Source of the DNA: Otis tarda
Taxonomy: Eukaryota; Chordata; Aves; Otidiformes; Otididae
Assembly: GCA_026413225.1 (NCBI GenBank)
Contig: CM048553.1
Coordinates: forward strand, 129,522,190-129,586,189
DNA: 64,000 nucleotides
Direction of reading: 5' to 3'
Shown: positions 1 to 11,870 of the stretch, piece after piece
Layout of the letters: each line of letters opens with the position of its first letter
Numbering within the stretch: position 1 is the stretch's first letter
Translations under genes and position numbers: made by a program
Notes under the pieces: generated by a model
Seen by the model: only the letters and a program-made list of their open reading frames with translations
Told to the model about the DNA's origin: nothing
Databases searched by the model: none

Positions 1-3000
1 CAATCCAAGTTGTGGCTAATTTGACAATGGCATCTTGCCCATGATCTGTCCTTCCTGGCTATGCTCTTGCTCAGCTCTGTTGCTGGTTTTTTGATACCCG
101 GCTCTGTAAGTTTCCACTTACTGCACTGGAGAGGAAAAAGCTGCCACTATTGCCCCTGTCCACAGCAGAGTACCATTCCTAGATACGTCTACAAGACAGT
201 TTTTAAACACCAGTGAGACTGCTGTCCCACTGCATCCTGTGGGAGAGCTGGAGCCCCTTCCCGGAGCCCCTTTAGCACCCGAGACTTGGAGAAAGTGTGG
301 TGGAGTCTGATCCCGTGGCAAGAGGAATGGAAAATATAATCTTCTGAGTTGCAGAAATCTGATAAAAGGAAACCAAAACCTGAAAAAGAGGGGAGAAAAT
401 AACCCAAACCACTCATTAGGAAGCATGGAAAGCTATTCCATGATTCAGGAAGTCCCTAATCCAGACCAGACTTGATCTGAAGTGTGGTGGGCTATGCTAT
501 TGCCAAATGCTATTTCCAATGTGATTTATTTTAAGAGAATATTAGACTTGGCCAAGAAACTGCCTTTGTTTGACTTGTTTTTATCTGAAAGTCTTGGGCG
601 ATAGAAAGAGTGCTGGGATGGGGTTTGGTCTTCTCCTAGAACAGAACCATTTTCTTTTTGCCATTTGTTGAAATCCTCACTGTGAAATTAGGAGACATTT
701 CCAGACCATCTGACATTACATTTTGGCATTGCAGTAACTAAGATGATGGCACTCAGGAAAACAATCAACTATTTTTTTTAGACAGACAGGCCAATGTTGA
801 TACTGATGACCTCAGCCATCCTCTTGCTGGTGCTTATCGTGTAATATCTGCTTCTACAAGTGAGGAATAGCCATGAAGCCAGCCCATAAGAGGATCATTC
901 CCTTCTCCAGAGGGAAGTGTCTCTTGTGTCGTTGGGGCAGGGATTGACAGTCCCAGGTTTAGCTGATACGGGGTCCTGGGCCATGGGCAGGGGTTGAGGG
1001 AGCCCCCAGGGGTGGCTGGGCAGGACAAGAAGCCCTAGTAATGCCTTCAGGTCCCTGATAAACACAAACCCACTCTTCTGTCTCCAAAAAAGAAGTAAAT
1101 ATGTGCGTCACGTGAATTCACTACTGTGGTCAAGCTGGTCAGCAGTGGAGAAGACAATTATTTCTTGCAACAGTTAGACCGTGATTTCAAATAATCCTCC
1201 TGCTGCATATCAAGATTTAACTATGTCTTTCAAATCTCTGCCCACCTTCCTCCATCCACGTCTTCCTCTGTTCCCCCCCCTCTCACTCCAGGGAGGTGTT
1301 TGGGAAGAGCTGCCTCACAGAGACCTTGTGGGCTCGCCTATGCAAACCAGGTGTGAAGTGAGAAGGAAAAGGTCCAGCATGTTTATGGGGCACACAGCTG
1401 TAACGAGGGAGAAAGATCCTGCAACCGAAGGCTTGGTAGGAAAGATATTTCTCTTTCATTGAAGCTGTGTCTTCCTTCCCCTTATCTGACCAACTGAAAT
1501 CAAACTCCTCTGAAATAAATCTTTCCCACATGGTCTGGAATACAGTGGTCATCAGCATAGCCATATACTTTGGTTGGGTTTTTTTTCTGGTGAATAGAGG
1601 AAACACAAAGACTTCCCCTGAACTTCCAAATACACTGGTGTAAAAGCAGAAGATGAGTCTTTGTGAACAGAAAAACCTTCAGCCTAGAAAAGGATGGAGC
1701 CAAGAATAGTTAGCATTTTGTTAATGCTGTTAGCATTACTGTTAGTAAACATGTATCTAGGTATGACAATATACCTCTATGTGCAAAAATTCTTTCTCAG
1801 AATAAAGTTATTTTTACCGTGGACTCGCTAGCTCAGAATAATTCCAGAATAATTCCTCCTTTTCGAAAGCAGATCAATTGCTTATTCTGGAGCAGTGTCT
1901 ACACAGCATGCACACCGGCGTAGCTGGAGAACTGCGGGAACTCGCTTATTGACTGCTCTTTCTGTCAGTTTTCCCAATAAGCAAGTCCAAGTATGCCTCT
2001 GTGTGTGTATAAGAGAGAAATAAGAGAGTTGATAAAAAATATAAAAAAATCAAATATTAAAATCTCACAAAAATATAGTCTGCTTCTATAAAACACTTAC
2101 AGCCTTCAAAACCACTCACTGCATCACGAAAAGCAGTAGAGAAGCCCTGGACCTCCTGAGAACCTATTATTTCATGAGCATCTGAATGAATGAATGAACT
2201 CTGGATTCCTACAGCTTTGCCTCATGAGCTTTATTGATTGCAATGGCTAAGAAGACACAAGCTCCAGTGGAACTCTTCTCACTGATGTGACACCTTCATG
2301 CAGGTTTTGAGCTATATAACAACACATGAACTCGCAATGTCACTTTCGCCATGCTCTGGCCACAAAGGGATACATAGCGAGCCACTTCACCCAACTGCAT
2401 TCTTTGTTTTCAACTTGTAGGAATTTAATTGTCTTTGTGAGTTTTACCCACTGCTCACATTCAGCTGCAACTGATCAGCGGGTTCAAAAACTAGGAATGA
2501 AACACATAGACACATGCACACACAAGGGCTGGAATGTATGGAATACATAGATACCTACATTTCAATTGGAGAGTAGTTGGGGACAGGAATGGGTTGCTAT
2601 GGAGCTTCATTTATCATATATAAGATATGGAAGAGAATTTCACTGATTGACTATAAGGATGGACTAGGCTGAGTAGCACACGCACAGATGTCTGTCACAG
2701 ATGTCCAGATTTCGAAATGCATTCTGTTAGAGGTTTCAACACAAATCATTATTTCCATAGAAAACTAACCTTGAAATCAGCACCACTTAGAACTCCCACT
2801 ACTGTGATACCCATTCAGAAAACTTTAGAAGGTAGGCCAGGAGAAGATGGTCTAAAAGTCATTCATCTATATGTTTCCAAGCCAGGGGGCAAGGAAGTAA
2901 ATAAAATGGGGAAAAGTAACATGGTAAATGAGCATTCAAAGTTTAACCTAATTTTTAGTTGATTGTAATTGGAATCATGGCAGCAATACTGCCCAATCTG

Positions 3001-3439
3001 TTTCTTGGATGGCTTTCAAAAGAATTAGGAGGTCTTTGAATTAAAAAAAAAAAAAAAGGGAAGCTCATAAATGTTGTGTTGGAAAGCCTTCATCCCAGCA
3101 GCGAAACATGCAACACCGAAGGCAGAATCTCAGAGCTATAGGATGAGATGAAGCCTGAGCAACACAATGTAGAGGGCAGAGCTACAGAGAAACTGTTAGG
3201 AAAACTGAGTGAGAGAGGAGAGCTTGAAAAGGAGAAGAGCTTTCTGATCCAATATCTAAGATAGAGAGGAGCATCACTGAATGAGGGTGACAGACTTCCT
3301 CCCATTATCGGGAATGATAAAGGACTTTCCATTTAAAAGCAATAAAGAAGAACTATTAAACCCTATGGGAGGGAGGAAGAGGCAGCAGGAGTAGCAGAAG
3401 CCTTGGCTGCAGTCTGCTACCCCATCAAGACCTAGTGAC
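1..3439. other. Upstream flank of KCNB2, no gene recognised
   Basis: This stretch has ordinary AT-leaning vertebrate composition. Its open frames are short (about 100 codons or fewer), lack recognisable domains and overlap one another on both strands, as expected by chance. Small simple repeats occur, such as four TGAA units near 2183-2198 and an A-run near 3043-3057. In mammals the neighbour upstream of KCNB2 is TRPA1 in the opposite orientation (known synteny), but I see no exon of it here. A weak relic of an old interspersed repeat may lie at 1826-2000. Confidence 0.6.
1826..2000. repeat. Possible old amniote interspersed repeat relic
   Basis: The segment holds inverted, TTATTC/GAATAA-rich motifs (AGAATAATTCCAGAATAATTC and, inverted, GCTTATTCTGGAGC) followed by a GTGTCTACACAGCA motif. 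I recall this arrangement from old, DNA-transposon-like repeats of birds and turtles, but I cannot name the family. The call rests on motif resemblance only. Confidence 0.25.
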
Positions 3440-3736
3440 AAAAATGTGAGTCCCCATACTGTGAGGGGTCCTGACTCCCTGGGCACTGCACCTCTGCCGT
3501 GCGGTTTGGCCCTGGACAGGCCCTTGTCACACCAACAGCCAAGCTGGGCCAGGGCTGTTGGGTTGTCGGCCAGATGCGGGGAACACCCACGGGTGTCTGT
3601 CGTGTGTTCTGTGCCTGTACACTGCCCGGGGTTGGGTAAGGGAAAAGGAAAAGAGGGGAGAGATGGTGGTGTGCGTGTACCGGTGACCAGGAGAAGGTGG
3701 GGTGGGTGTGTGGGTGTGGAAGGGGGTAGTGTACGG

Positions 3737-4215
3737 AAGTGCCTGTGTGTGTGTGTGCGTGCGCGCATTCCCTGTCTGGGATGGAGGTGTGTGGGGAGGG
3801 AGGCGTGCGGGGAGTGTGAGGGGTGTGTTCTTTCCCTGCATGGGAGTGTTAATGCGGAAGCTCCCTTGTCTGACAAGGGGATCCCCTGCCTGGGATGGGC
3901 TTAGTGTGGGGGGTGTGTGCGTGTGTGCGTGTGCGTGTGGGTGGTAGTGTGGAGGTAGTGTGTGCGCGCGTCCCCTGGGAGGGTTAGTGTGGGCTGTGTG
4001 TCTGCATGCATGTGCAGGAGCCTATGCGTGTGCATCCCCTGCCTGTGGCATCGATAGAGTCTGCGTGTCTGCACACGTGTGTGCGGGCGTGCGTGTGCAT
4101 CCCCTGCCTGGGCAGGGGTGCGGGCCGTGTCTGTGCGCACCCCTCGCCGGGTATCAACGCGGGGTCTCTGTGTGTGCGTGTGCGCGCACCCCCCCTGCCT
4201 GGGCAGGGGCGCGGC
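3737..4215 (+). repeat. Degenerate GT/GC-rich minisatellite upstream of exon 1
   Basis: About eight irregular copies alternate a (GT)n/(GC)n run with a core close to GCATCCCCTGCCTGGG. Core-like segments are visible near 3765, 3833, 3880, 3967, 4035, 4095, 4140 and 4185, at spacings of roughly 45-90 bp. Two of them continue into GGCAGGGG, which makes a small inverted repeat with CCCCTGCC. Alternating purine-pyrimidine runs (3744-3768, 3915-3940, 4170-4188) are Z-DNA-prone. The array lies directly upstream of the putative first exon. Confidence 0.7.
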
Positions 4216-4429
4216 GCGCTGGCGTGGTGCTCGGGCGTGCGCGCAGCTGGGCGGGGGAGCGGTGCGAGGCGGGGGTCGCCCCGCGTGCCCCGACCGGGAG
4301 CGGCCGTGCCCCCCACCCCCACCCCCCAAGCCATCCCGCTGCCGCCCCGCACAGCCGCAGACACGGGCGGCCGCGCCGGCAGCTAGCACGCAGCCGGGGA
4401 TTACAGCGGGGCGAGGGCAGCGCGGGCTC

Positions 4430-4803
4430 GGCTTTTATCCCCCCCCAACCCCCCCTCCACGCCACCCGCCCCCCCCCCCCTGCCCGCCACCCCAGCCGCT
4501 CGCCGCGCTGCTTGTTCGGCGGCGGCTTTTCATCTCCAGGGGCTGGGAGGGAGGGAGGGAGGGAAGGAGGGAGATGCCTTGGCCGTGGTTTTTCCACCCC
4601 CAGCCCCCTCCGTGCCGGGGGGGGCGGTGATGTGGAGTCGGGAACGGAGAGCCAAAGCCTCCCCGGCAAGGAGCGACCAAAACAAACCTCTCGCCGTGGC
4701 TGTGGCGGCCGCGCCGTGCCCGGGGAAGCCCGAGCAGCCCCTGCCAGCGCCGGGGAATCCCTCCCCCAGCCCCCGGCGCTGCCCCGGGCGCCCGCCGAGC
4801 AAG
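4430..4803 (+). other. KCNB2: Putative KCNB2 exon 1 (5' UTR); only the 3' end is defined
   Basis: The 3' boundary is a consensus donor, AAG|GTAAGC, at 4803/4804. The 5' boundary is not visible, and 4430 is only a working limit in the GC-richest part of the island. A GGGA repeat (about 4545-4573) lies inside. Upstream ATGs occur at 4574 (18 codons, stop TGA 4628-4630) and at 4630. The second frame is open to the donor for exactly 58 codons and would continue into exon 2. The assignment rests on the position of the island, the donor quality and the shared strand with the coding exon. A cDNA is needed to settle it. Confidence 0.5.
4545..4573 (+). repeat. GGGA/GGAG simple repeat with G-quadruplex potential
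   Basis: Consecutive GGGA units followed by GGAGG motifs give at least four closely spaced runs of three G on the + strand, inside the putative first exon. If transcribed, the RNA could fold into a quadruplex in the leader. Confidence 0.7.
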
Positions 4804-4853
4804 GTAAGCGGACGGGCATCCCTCCGCCGCCGAGGGCTGCCTTTTGGGTTTAT

Positions 4854-4898
4854 TTCTTTTTCTTTTTTTTTCTTTTTTTTTTTTTTTTTTTTAATTAG
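4854..4898 (+). repeat. Pyrimidine tract ending in AG, just inside intron 1
   Basis: About 39 nt of nearly pure T with a few C is followed by AATTAG, about 50 nt after the exon 1 donor. It is a homopolymer-type simple repeat. It also has the layout of a 3' splice site, though it is too close to the donor to pair with it. Confidence 0.8.
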
Positions 4899-4966
4899 GG
4901 ACCGAGTCATCCACGCCTCTCCCGCTGATGGGAGTTGCAAGGGAGGCGAAAACTGCCGACTGGCCC

Positions 4967-5035
4967 CCGGGGGGGCCGGGCGGCGGGTTGTGGGGAGGGG
5001 GGGCGGTTTCTCCGGCGGGGAGCCCCGGGGAGGGG
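4967..5035 (+). repeat. G-rich block at the start of intron 1
   Basis: There are many runs of three to seven G, with short loops, on the coding strand. A second block follows at about 5179-5208. Both meet the usual four-G-run rule for quadruplex potential. G-rich coding strands just downstream of CpG-island promoters are associated with R-loops. Confidence 0.65.
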
Positions 5036-6385
5036 ACACACACACACGCCGGATGGAGACGGGGGTGGTTTCCCCGGCTGCTGGGGTCAGTGTGAGGGGG
5101 AATAATAAGGCAGCCCTCGGGCTGGAGCAATCTGCAAACCGTGGCTTGTGTTTTTGTTCCTTCAGAGCTGCTCAAGAAGGGGTGGGGGGAGGGGGGGGCG
5201 AAGGGGGAAATGCCATTTCGTAGTATTCTACCTCCTGCCGTGGGTGAGCTTTAAAGATAAAGGCTCGTCATTCGTCTGCGATGCTCTAACAGCGCCGGTG
5301 GGAACCCGATGGTGCAAACCCTCAGCGTTCCCGGCAGCCGTCGTCTGAATCTCCCCCTGTACCGGGGGACTGAAAAATCCCCTCTGCCAAATAAGAAAAA
5401 CTGTAGCCGTGTGCTAGTCTAAACCATCCTGGCGTATATGCTTTCTATAGATACACCGCATGCTGTCGGTCTCCTAGATTTAAAAACCTAAGCATCTTTC
5501 TAAACAGGCGTGTTCCCGGCATGGTTTCTGCAAACCATCCACTGTGTTTCTCGTATCCGAATTTTGCTGCCCGGGGGGAGGCAGACCTTTGTTTATACCC
5601 TATGTATGTACTGCCCATATTTATAGTAGGTCTTGGACTTCATTCAACTCAAGTTACATAATGATTAAGATATAAATAATCAGTGCATTTGCAGTTTCTT
5701 GGACATGTTGCTTCACTGCAGATGAGGCCATCTCTAGCATCACTGCCAAAATTGTCACTTTTTAAATGTTTGTGCAAAAAGGGAAGTGTCAGTAGCATCA
5801 GGTGGAGGCAGCATTCCTTAGCAAATACGCTGTCATCAAGACCTTGCTATTAAAAGGACACCTAAGTGAAGGATTTAAGTAACCCCGTCCTGTAGCTTGG
5901 ACGAGCTGCCAGGATCAGTTTAGAAGAGAAGAATAGCACCGAGGCTGGACAGGCTTGGGAGTGGGAAAAACAAAGCCTGACTGGTGAGGTTTTGCCTTAA
6001 AACCACTCAGAGTTCAAGTTTGCTGAGCTAGTGAGTCGTATCCGAGTTAGTGCAGAGCTACCACTGAGCCTCAGAGGCTGGGCAAGCTCTGGGAAACTGA
6101 ACGTCCTACCAAGCCTGGGCTGCAATCCTCCTCCCAGCGAGTTTTCCTAGAAACTTTCAAGGGAGCATGGTCAGTCAGTGCATGCCACCTGGGAGATTTG
6201 TTTGCTCTGTGATCACCTGTGATGTGCTCTCAAAGCTCTGGAAATCTTTGCCAGGGAGATGAGGTGCAGTACACCAAAAAAAAGTTTGTTGCTGGTTCTT
6301 AATGCCGCTGTCTTTTCCATTCAAACAACAACTGATAAACTGTCTCCTTGCTCAGCCTTATTGGAACTTGCAGCTGCCTTGTTGT

Positions 6386-6413
6386 GGTTTTTTTTTCTTT
6401 TTTTTTTTTTTTA
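6386..6413 (+). repeat. Poly-T tract in intron 1
   Basis: A T-run interrupted by a single C, with no neighbouring repeat body recognised. It may be an isolated homopolymer or the A-tail of an unrecognised minus-strand insertion. Confidence 0.6.
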
Positions 6414-9400
6414 AATGATGCTTCCACAGGCAGCTCTCACAACAGCATTTGAGTTGCTCTCGCCTCCTTCTTTCTCCGCTGGACGCTGTCACTGGGGCTC
6501 AGCAGGTTGGCCTCATTCAGACACAGGCAGACCACAAAACCGAAAACATCTTCAGCTCGAGATGAAGGAGAAGTGCTGTTTGGAGCAGCACGCATCAGTC
6601 TGATCATTTCCATTGGCTTCAGCATTTTGAAATGTCCTGTTGTAATGATGCCATATCAAATGTATTTATTTATTCATGCTCAGCCTTTTTTTCTAAGTGC
6701 AAGTTAATTGGCAAATTCTGGCTTGCCATTCAAGGCAAGGCGAGGAGTCGAAATTCGCTGTAGCTTTCCTGCCAACGTTTGGGATTTTGCCAAACAGCTT
6801 GCTACTGTGACTTTTAGAAGAAAATCTTGATCTTACACGACTTTCTTGAGCTTCGTGTCACTATATGCTCAGGTAAAATATTTTTCATGGCGCTACTGTA
6901 TTTAAAGCTACCTGCTGGAGGATGTTTCCATCAGTTTTAACTCCCTATGTTGTTCTTACATAAACAGCATGTTGGGGAGGGGCTCTCTGGTCTCTAGTCT
7001 GCTTGGTTTGGAGGAGAGGAGTCTTAGTAAATGAGAGATGAGGTAGCTGGTGAAGGGGGCAGTGGCTAGGGATGCTGCAGTGCTGTGGGACCCCACTGCA
7101 GACCCCGCTGAAGGCGTTTGCTCTTCCAGAGTACGGACCTGCTGCTCCCGGCAGGCAGAGCCCAGGAGGGAAAGCTAGGAGCCCGAAAGGGAAGCGCTTA
7201 AAGTTGCAAGCCACTTCAGCTTCATCGCAGTAGACATAGACATATTCTCAAAATGAATTTTTTTCATGTTGTTGTGGGTTGGTTCTATTAACTCATCACG
7301 TTATTGCATTATACCTTCTGACCAAGCAACACGATGCTCACAGCTCTTGGAGTTAAATAACGATCGCCTCTGAAAAGGCTTTCCCTTTTTCTATATTATT
7401 GCTGCAGGAAATTTTTATCATTTTTAGAAATAAGTTTTTTTACTTAATAAGTGTCTGAATATTAGAAACTTGGATGCACAATAAAAACAGGCTACTGTTT
7501 ACTTTGTTGGGCTGTGCTGTTTCTACTTTTATCAGGATGTGAGCACCCTAAGACAAAATGTTTTTGATTTCTCACAAGTAACTGGCATTTTTTCTCTTAC
7601 GGTTGTTGCTGAGGTAGTGGCACTCAGTATTTAATTTCTTGTATTTCGTAATAAATCTTTGGGACATGTTATTTTAACTCAAAATTTAGCAGGTAGAAAT
7701 GAGTGTCTACTTCCTAACAATAATTTTAACTGTAAATCAGAATAAACTTTCTAATTTTTAGTTGCAGAGATCTATAAGATGTACAACAGTGTTCTGTGGG
7801 ATACTATGAAAATAAATTGCTGGGGACATTATAGACTATATTTTTTCCTGTTGCAAATGTAGATTTTTGTGCAATCCTGTAGCTTCCTGTGGTTTTTGGT
7901 CTATAATTCTCTGGCTATATGGAAAGGATTTGGAAAGAATTCCATTATTTTTAATATTGTCTTGAGTAGTACGCAATTTTAGATATCATATTGCATGCTA
8001 TAATAAAGAGATTGCTTAGTGATGCTAAGCTAAGTAAAATACATATGTATTAAATTGTATGATTAAATATAAAAAGTGAACAGAGAAGCTGAACAACTCA
8101 ATTTTTTTATTGAACAGAACATGGAAGCTTGTTATCTCAGTTAGCTATAGGTATAAAGACAGTCCCAGTATAGCTTCCCAGATCATGAAATACCATAAAA
8201 GCCTTAGATATAATGTGCCTCAGTCAAGATACTTAAAATCTATTAAGCTTAAAACTGCCTGTGTTCTCCATTAAATCTGGACAGACTGGAAAGGCTAGTC
8301 TGCTTTTTGTCCTTCCCGGTGCTCGTTACAGCATGTGCAGAAACTTCAGTGCAAGTCGCACATTGACATCCTCCTGAGGTTTCCCATGTTTACTGTGCAA
8401 TACATCATTTTCTTCCAATGCTGAAGTAAACTGAGGAATTTTTAAACTGAGAAGCTACTTTTTTTTCACCATCATGAAAGTATGATTATGTTAACTGCAT
8501 CATCAGTAAATAATGACTATTATTTTGAATGTACGTGTTCATGGATTACGGTGACGGTATGAGCAATATGGAAGCAGTAATGGAAAAGTCTTAGGCTACT
8601 AAAATCTGTGGGGTTTTCAATTTATTTGTTTCTAATGTAGGAAATCTATATTTAGCTGTAATGGCAGATCAGCTGTGACTTAGGTATCTGACTTCTGTAC
8701 GGCCCTATTCCTCCTCCGGATGACTGTAAAGAATAGTCAGTACCATCACTGCTGGCAGCAGCAAGACAGTCAGAACCAACAATCTATTAGCTAATAAATA
8801 ATATATGTCACGCTGGCATAATGCAGCTCTGAGTATTCAGGAGTAGGCTGTGATAAGCAGCAATTGTAGTCTTTACAAGGACTAATGGCAATCTACCAAT
8901 TTACCTCTCATAATATCATGACAGGGGGACTGTGGTAAGTGTGAAATTGCGTGAGGGCAGATACAGTCCGAGCCCAGACGGAAGGGCTGAGCAGCTCTGT
9001 TACCACAGCACTGGCACGTGATGGAGGAGAAGCCTCTAGGCTGGTCAGTGGTTCTCCCTGGGAAGTCATGCTTGCTACTGCAGGGTATCCTTCATGCTGC
9101 CATCATATTCGAGTATTAGCTTGTTAGGAAATAAACATCAGCTCTTTAGGTGAAACCATGTAACGAAGAAAGGAATGCAAAGCTGTGCTGATAATTAACT
9201 GAACAAAGCTCTCAAACGTAATCTTCTTTGATGACACTGGAGATGAGCTTCCCCCCCCGATTGCCTAACAAGTTAAGAAATAGAAATCAATTATGGCAGT
9301 ACAGTCCAAGCACAGAATAAATTTTCCTCAGAGCATTAATAAGACATCTCAAGACAGTTCATAAAATAGTTTTTCACAATTCCTCATCAATAGTTAGCTT

Positions 9401-9732
9401 TTAGAAAATTAGCTGCATTTTTAATGTATAGAGATAAAAATTACAACCAAACTCACAACTCCAAATGAGGCCATAATGCTGCTTTCTACAGAGCTTTCAA
9501 TGTTGTCTTTTGCTCTCTTAAGGTGCAAAGTTTTGCTTTCCCTACAAGGTTGATGACCTCCTCTCAGCTGGGTGTATTCTCAGATGACTGAATAATCCTG
9601 CTGTAATTTATGGCCATACGTATAGTGTAAATTTGAATATATCAGAGAGACCCTGGGACAGTTTGAGTGGAAAGTGCTGGCAGACTGCAGCAGGTAGAAG
9701 AAACCTGCTAGTGTATTTAAGCAGAGTCAAAA

Positions 9733-9850
9733 CAGTTAATTGGCCTAATTAGCCTTGAAATCACAAAGCTATGAATGACACTATTGTACATGCTCATTCA
9801 GTGGTTGCTGAGATTAATAGCACACAAAGTTGATCTACGTTGACACCAGT
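9733..9850. promoter_or_regulatory. Candidate conserved non-coding block with TAATT sites
   Basis: The segment opens with two TAATT-type homeodomain sites flanking GGCC (TTAATTGGCCTAATTAG) and continues through a stretch without simple repeats or recognisable transposon sequence. This is only a candidate enhancer by appearance. Conservation cannot be judged from a single sequence. Confidence 0.2.
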
Positions 9851-10154
9851 GCCATCTAGAAGGTCTTACCTTCTAGAATATTTCCATCTCGTGCTTTCTT
9901 CATTCTCGTTGTTGCTGACTTAGCACAAACTTCTTAACTGGGTAGGCTTTGTGCTTGCATTTCTATTCAGGACTAGCCTGGCTCCTGATAATTAGTTGCT
10001 TTAGACCCTATTTAGACATTTCATTAAAGCAGCACTAGCCGTGCTGGTATCTTCTGCTCTCCTTGAACTAAAGAAAGGATGAGAATGTTTGACTGCTCTT
10101 AAAATGAGGACATATTTATAGATCACCTAGTAGAAGCAAAAATGTTTGGCTTTT

Positions 10155-10215
10155 GTTCGGTAGCCTTGCGGTTAGGGTACTCATCCAGAAGTAAGAAATC
10201 AAGCTTTTAGGCCTT
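10155..10215 (+). repeat. tRNA-derived SINE relic (MIR-like, A-box end)
   Basis: The segment GTAGCCTTGCGGTTAGGG, followed by a TACTCATCCAGAAGTAAGAA-like stretch, resembles the 5' tRNA-like head of the MIR/CORE-SINE group of amniotes (TAGCNTAGTGGTTAGAG...ACTC). The B-box half is decayed. It is old and non-functional. Confidence 0.45.
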
Positions 10216-11779
10216 TCATAGATTAACATGATGCAAACAAATATTTCAGCTCTTGCAATCCAAGATTCCCCTCAGTCAAAGGATTGCTCATACCCCTCAG
10301 CTACAGACTCATGCTTGTTGCCTTTCCAGCATGATCTTCCTCATTCTTGCTCATGGTGGTCTCCATCCCTGCAGCCATCCTGGTGAATACTGGTTGCAGC
10401 AGTAGCCTACAAAATATAAACCACAGATTTGAGTTCCCCAGGGATGGACATGGTCCCTGGGTGAATGTTTAATAACCAGGCAATTACATCAGTGGGTTGC
10501 TACCCTCACCTCAAGGTGTATTTTGAAAAGAGTGGATCTTGTTCAGTTCTTCTGAAGGACTATGTTTTATGTGCCTCTTGTAAGGGGAGGTTTCCAGGCT
10601 TAGAATATCATGTGGGCGAGTTGTGTCCTTTTTGATCCTGACTATGCACTGGACCTGGATGGGAGTTCAGAATATCTTCTGTCTGACCGTGAAGTATCAT
10701 GTTGATCCTGCCTTAGTGCTTCCCACACCCTTCTTTGAACTTTGAACTTCCCACCCCTACTTTGAACATCCTTCTTGCATGTTTAGTATTAGAAACCCTG
10801 AACTAATGGCTCTGATGAAGTACGTTTTTACAGAGGATGTTGTGGCTTTTTAAAGTACATTTTGGCTTGATAGAGGTAAACAAATTAATATATAGTGACA
10901 GTTTTATAAAAATTTTCCTTTCAGCCTGTCTCGATTTCAGAATTACAGAACAGTAGCATGGGCTTATGCACGATAGTGAGTCCTCACTTTTTTCTATCGT
11001 TAGGTCAATTTTTTTATAGTTAGGTCAAAAATATCAATACTCCTAGTATCAGCTGCCTTTAAGCTTGACATTCTGCTTTCCAAAACTTATGCTGTCTCCA
11101 CTCATAGTAGGAAGAAAAGTCAGTATGCAAATAAAGTGTAGCTTCTTCTCTACAGTGTTAAACTGGAGTTCCCAAGAACAGCCCACCCTTACCTGATGCC
11201 CAAACCAACTATACTTTTGTGCAGGATGTGGAACCAAAACACCTTAGACAAGGTTGGGAATCAAAGTTTTCAGCTTTCTGGATGACTGCTTTTCTCAGAT
11301 GGGCAAAATAACATGACAGGTTGTCATAAGCCCCATGTGACAATTTATAGTAGTAGGTTGGGGTTTTATTTTGAGGCATTCTGTAGTTTAAGATATCAAA
11401 ATATTGAAGGGCTGGATTCTCCAGAATGAAACCTAGGCTGAAATTTGTCTTAATTTTTAATGATAAAAGCTTTTTTTTGAAGACTTGCTGATGCTGTGAC
11501 CCTGGGGACATTTTCAGCTGTGTACAAAAGTGCTTGCCAGATTTGAGTCACCAAAAAGTCAAGGTCTTGATTCACTCCTCCTAGCTTCAGAACTTCTGTG
11601 AAGCACCAGAGATAGGAATGTAGGCTGTACTCTTGCTGACTAGAGTCACTGGGTTGAGACAAGCATCTTGTGAGTAAATCTGCCTATGTCAAACTGAAAT
11701 CTTCAGCCACATCTCTTCCTATCTGTTGTCTGGGTAGGTTTAGGCCTACCATTGATTGAATTGGTGAAAGAGTTCAAAA

Positions 11780-11870
11780 TGAAATTTTTGACAGAGACAG
11801 AAATCGAACCCAAATGTCTTCATGTCCAAAGAAGTCACTTAAGAATATGACCATGCTTTCCGTAATTGTA
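11780..11870 (-). repeat. tRNA-derived SINE relic with a good B box
   Basis: Read on the minus strand, GGGTTCGATTTC (11800-11811) matches the RNA polymerase III B-box consensus GGTTCGANNCC, and it is followed by CTGTCTCTGTC as in MIR-like SINEs. The A box expected upstream (about 11850-11870) is degraded. It is not a functional tRNA gene because no acceptor or anticodon stem can be formed. Confidence 0.45.

Larger units (their letters stand above)
3440..5360 (+). promoter_or_regulatory. KCNB2: CpG-rich island, likely KCNB2 promoter region
   Basis: GC content and CpG density rise sharply here compared with both flanks, and the densest part is about 4100-4850. No canonical TATA box is evident. 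GC boxes (GGGGCGG at 4621 and near 4998) and homopurine G-runs are present. The island ends in a consensus donor (4803/4804) and lies upstream of the KCNB2 coding exon on the same strand, as expected of a CpG-island promoter with a non-coding first exon. The exact transcription start cannot be read from the sequence. The long open frames across the island on both strands are a by-product of low AT content. Confidence 0.7.

Noticed and set aside
1-3439. Exon of the upstream neighbour expected from mammalian synteny (TRPA1)
   Set aside because: No frame shows ankyrin-repeat or TRP-channel sequence in this interval.
3274-3876. 200-codon minus-strand open frame
   Set aside because: The composition (His/Thr/Pro repeats) comes from the GT-rich minisatellite. 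It has no domain and no support from splice sites.
3737-4215. CRISPR-like array
   Set aside because: Repeats are degenerate, spacing is irregular, the spacers are themselves simple repeats, and the genome is vertebrate.
4154-4819. 221-codon minus-strand open frame in the CpG island
   Set aside because: Low-complexity Arg/Gly/Pro/Ala translation opposite the promoter and exon 1, with no family resemblance.
3960-4898. 312-codon + strand open frame across the CpG island
   Set aside because: It consists of translated GT/GC repeats and ends in a run of Phe from the T-tract. It has no domain and crosses the exon 1 donor. Overlapping long frames exist on both strands, which is expected in GC-rich DNA.
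11780-11870. Functional tRNA gene
   Set aside because: The B box is good, but no cloverleaf can be drawn and the A box is decayed. A SINE relic explains it better.
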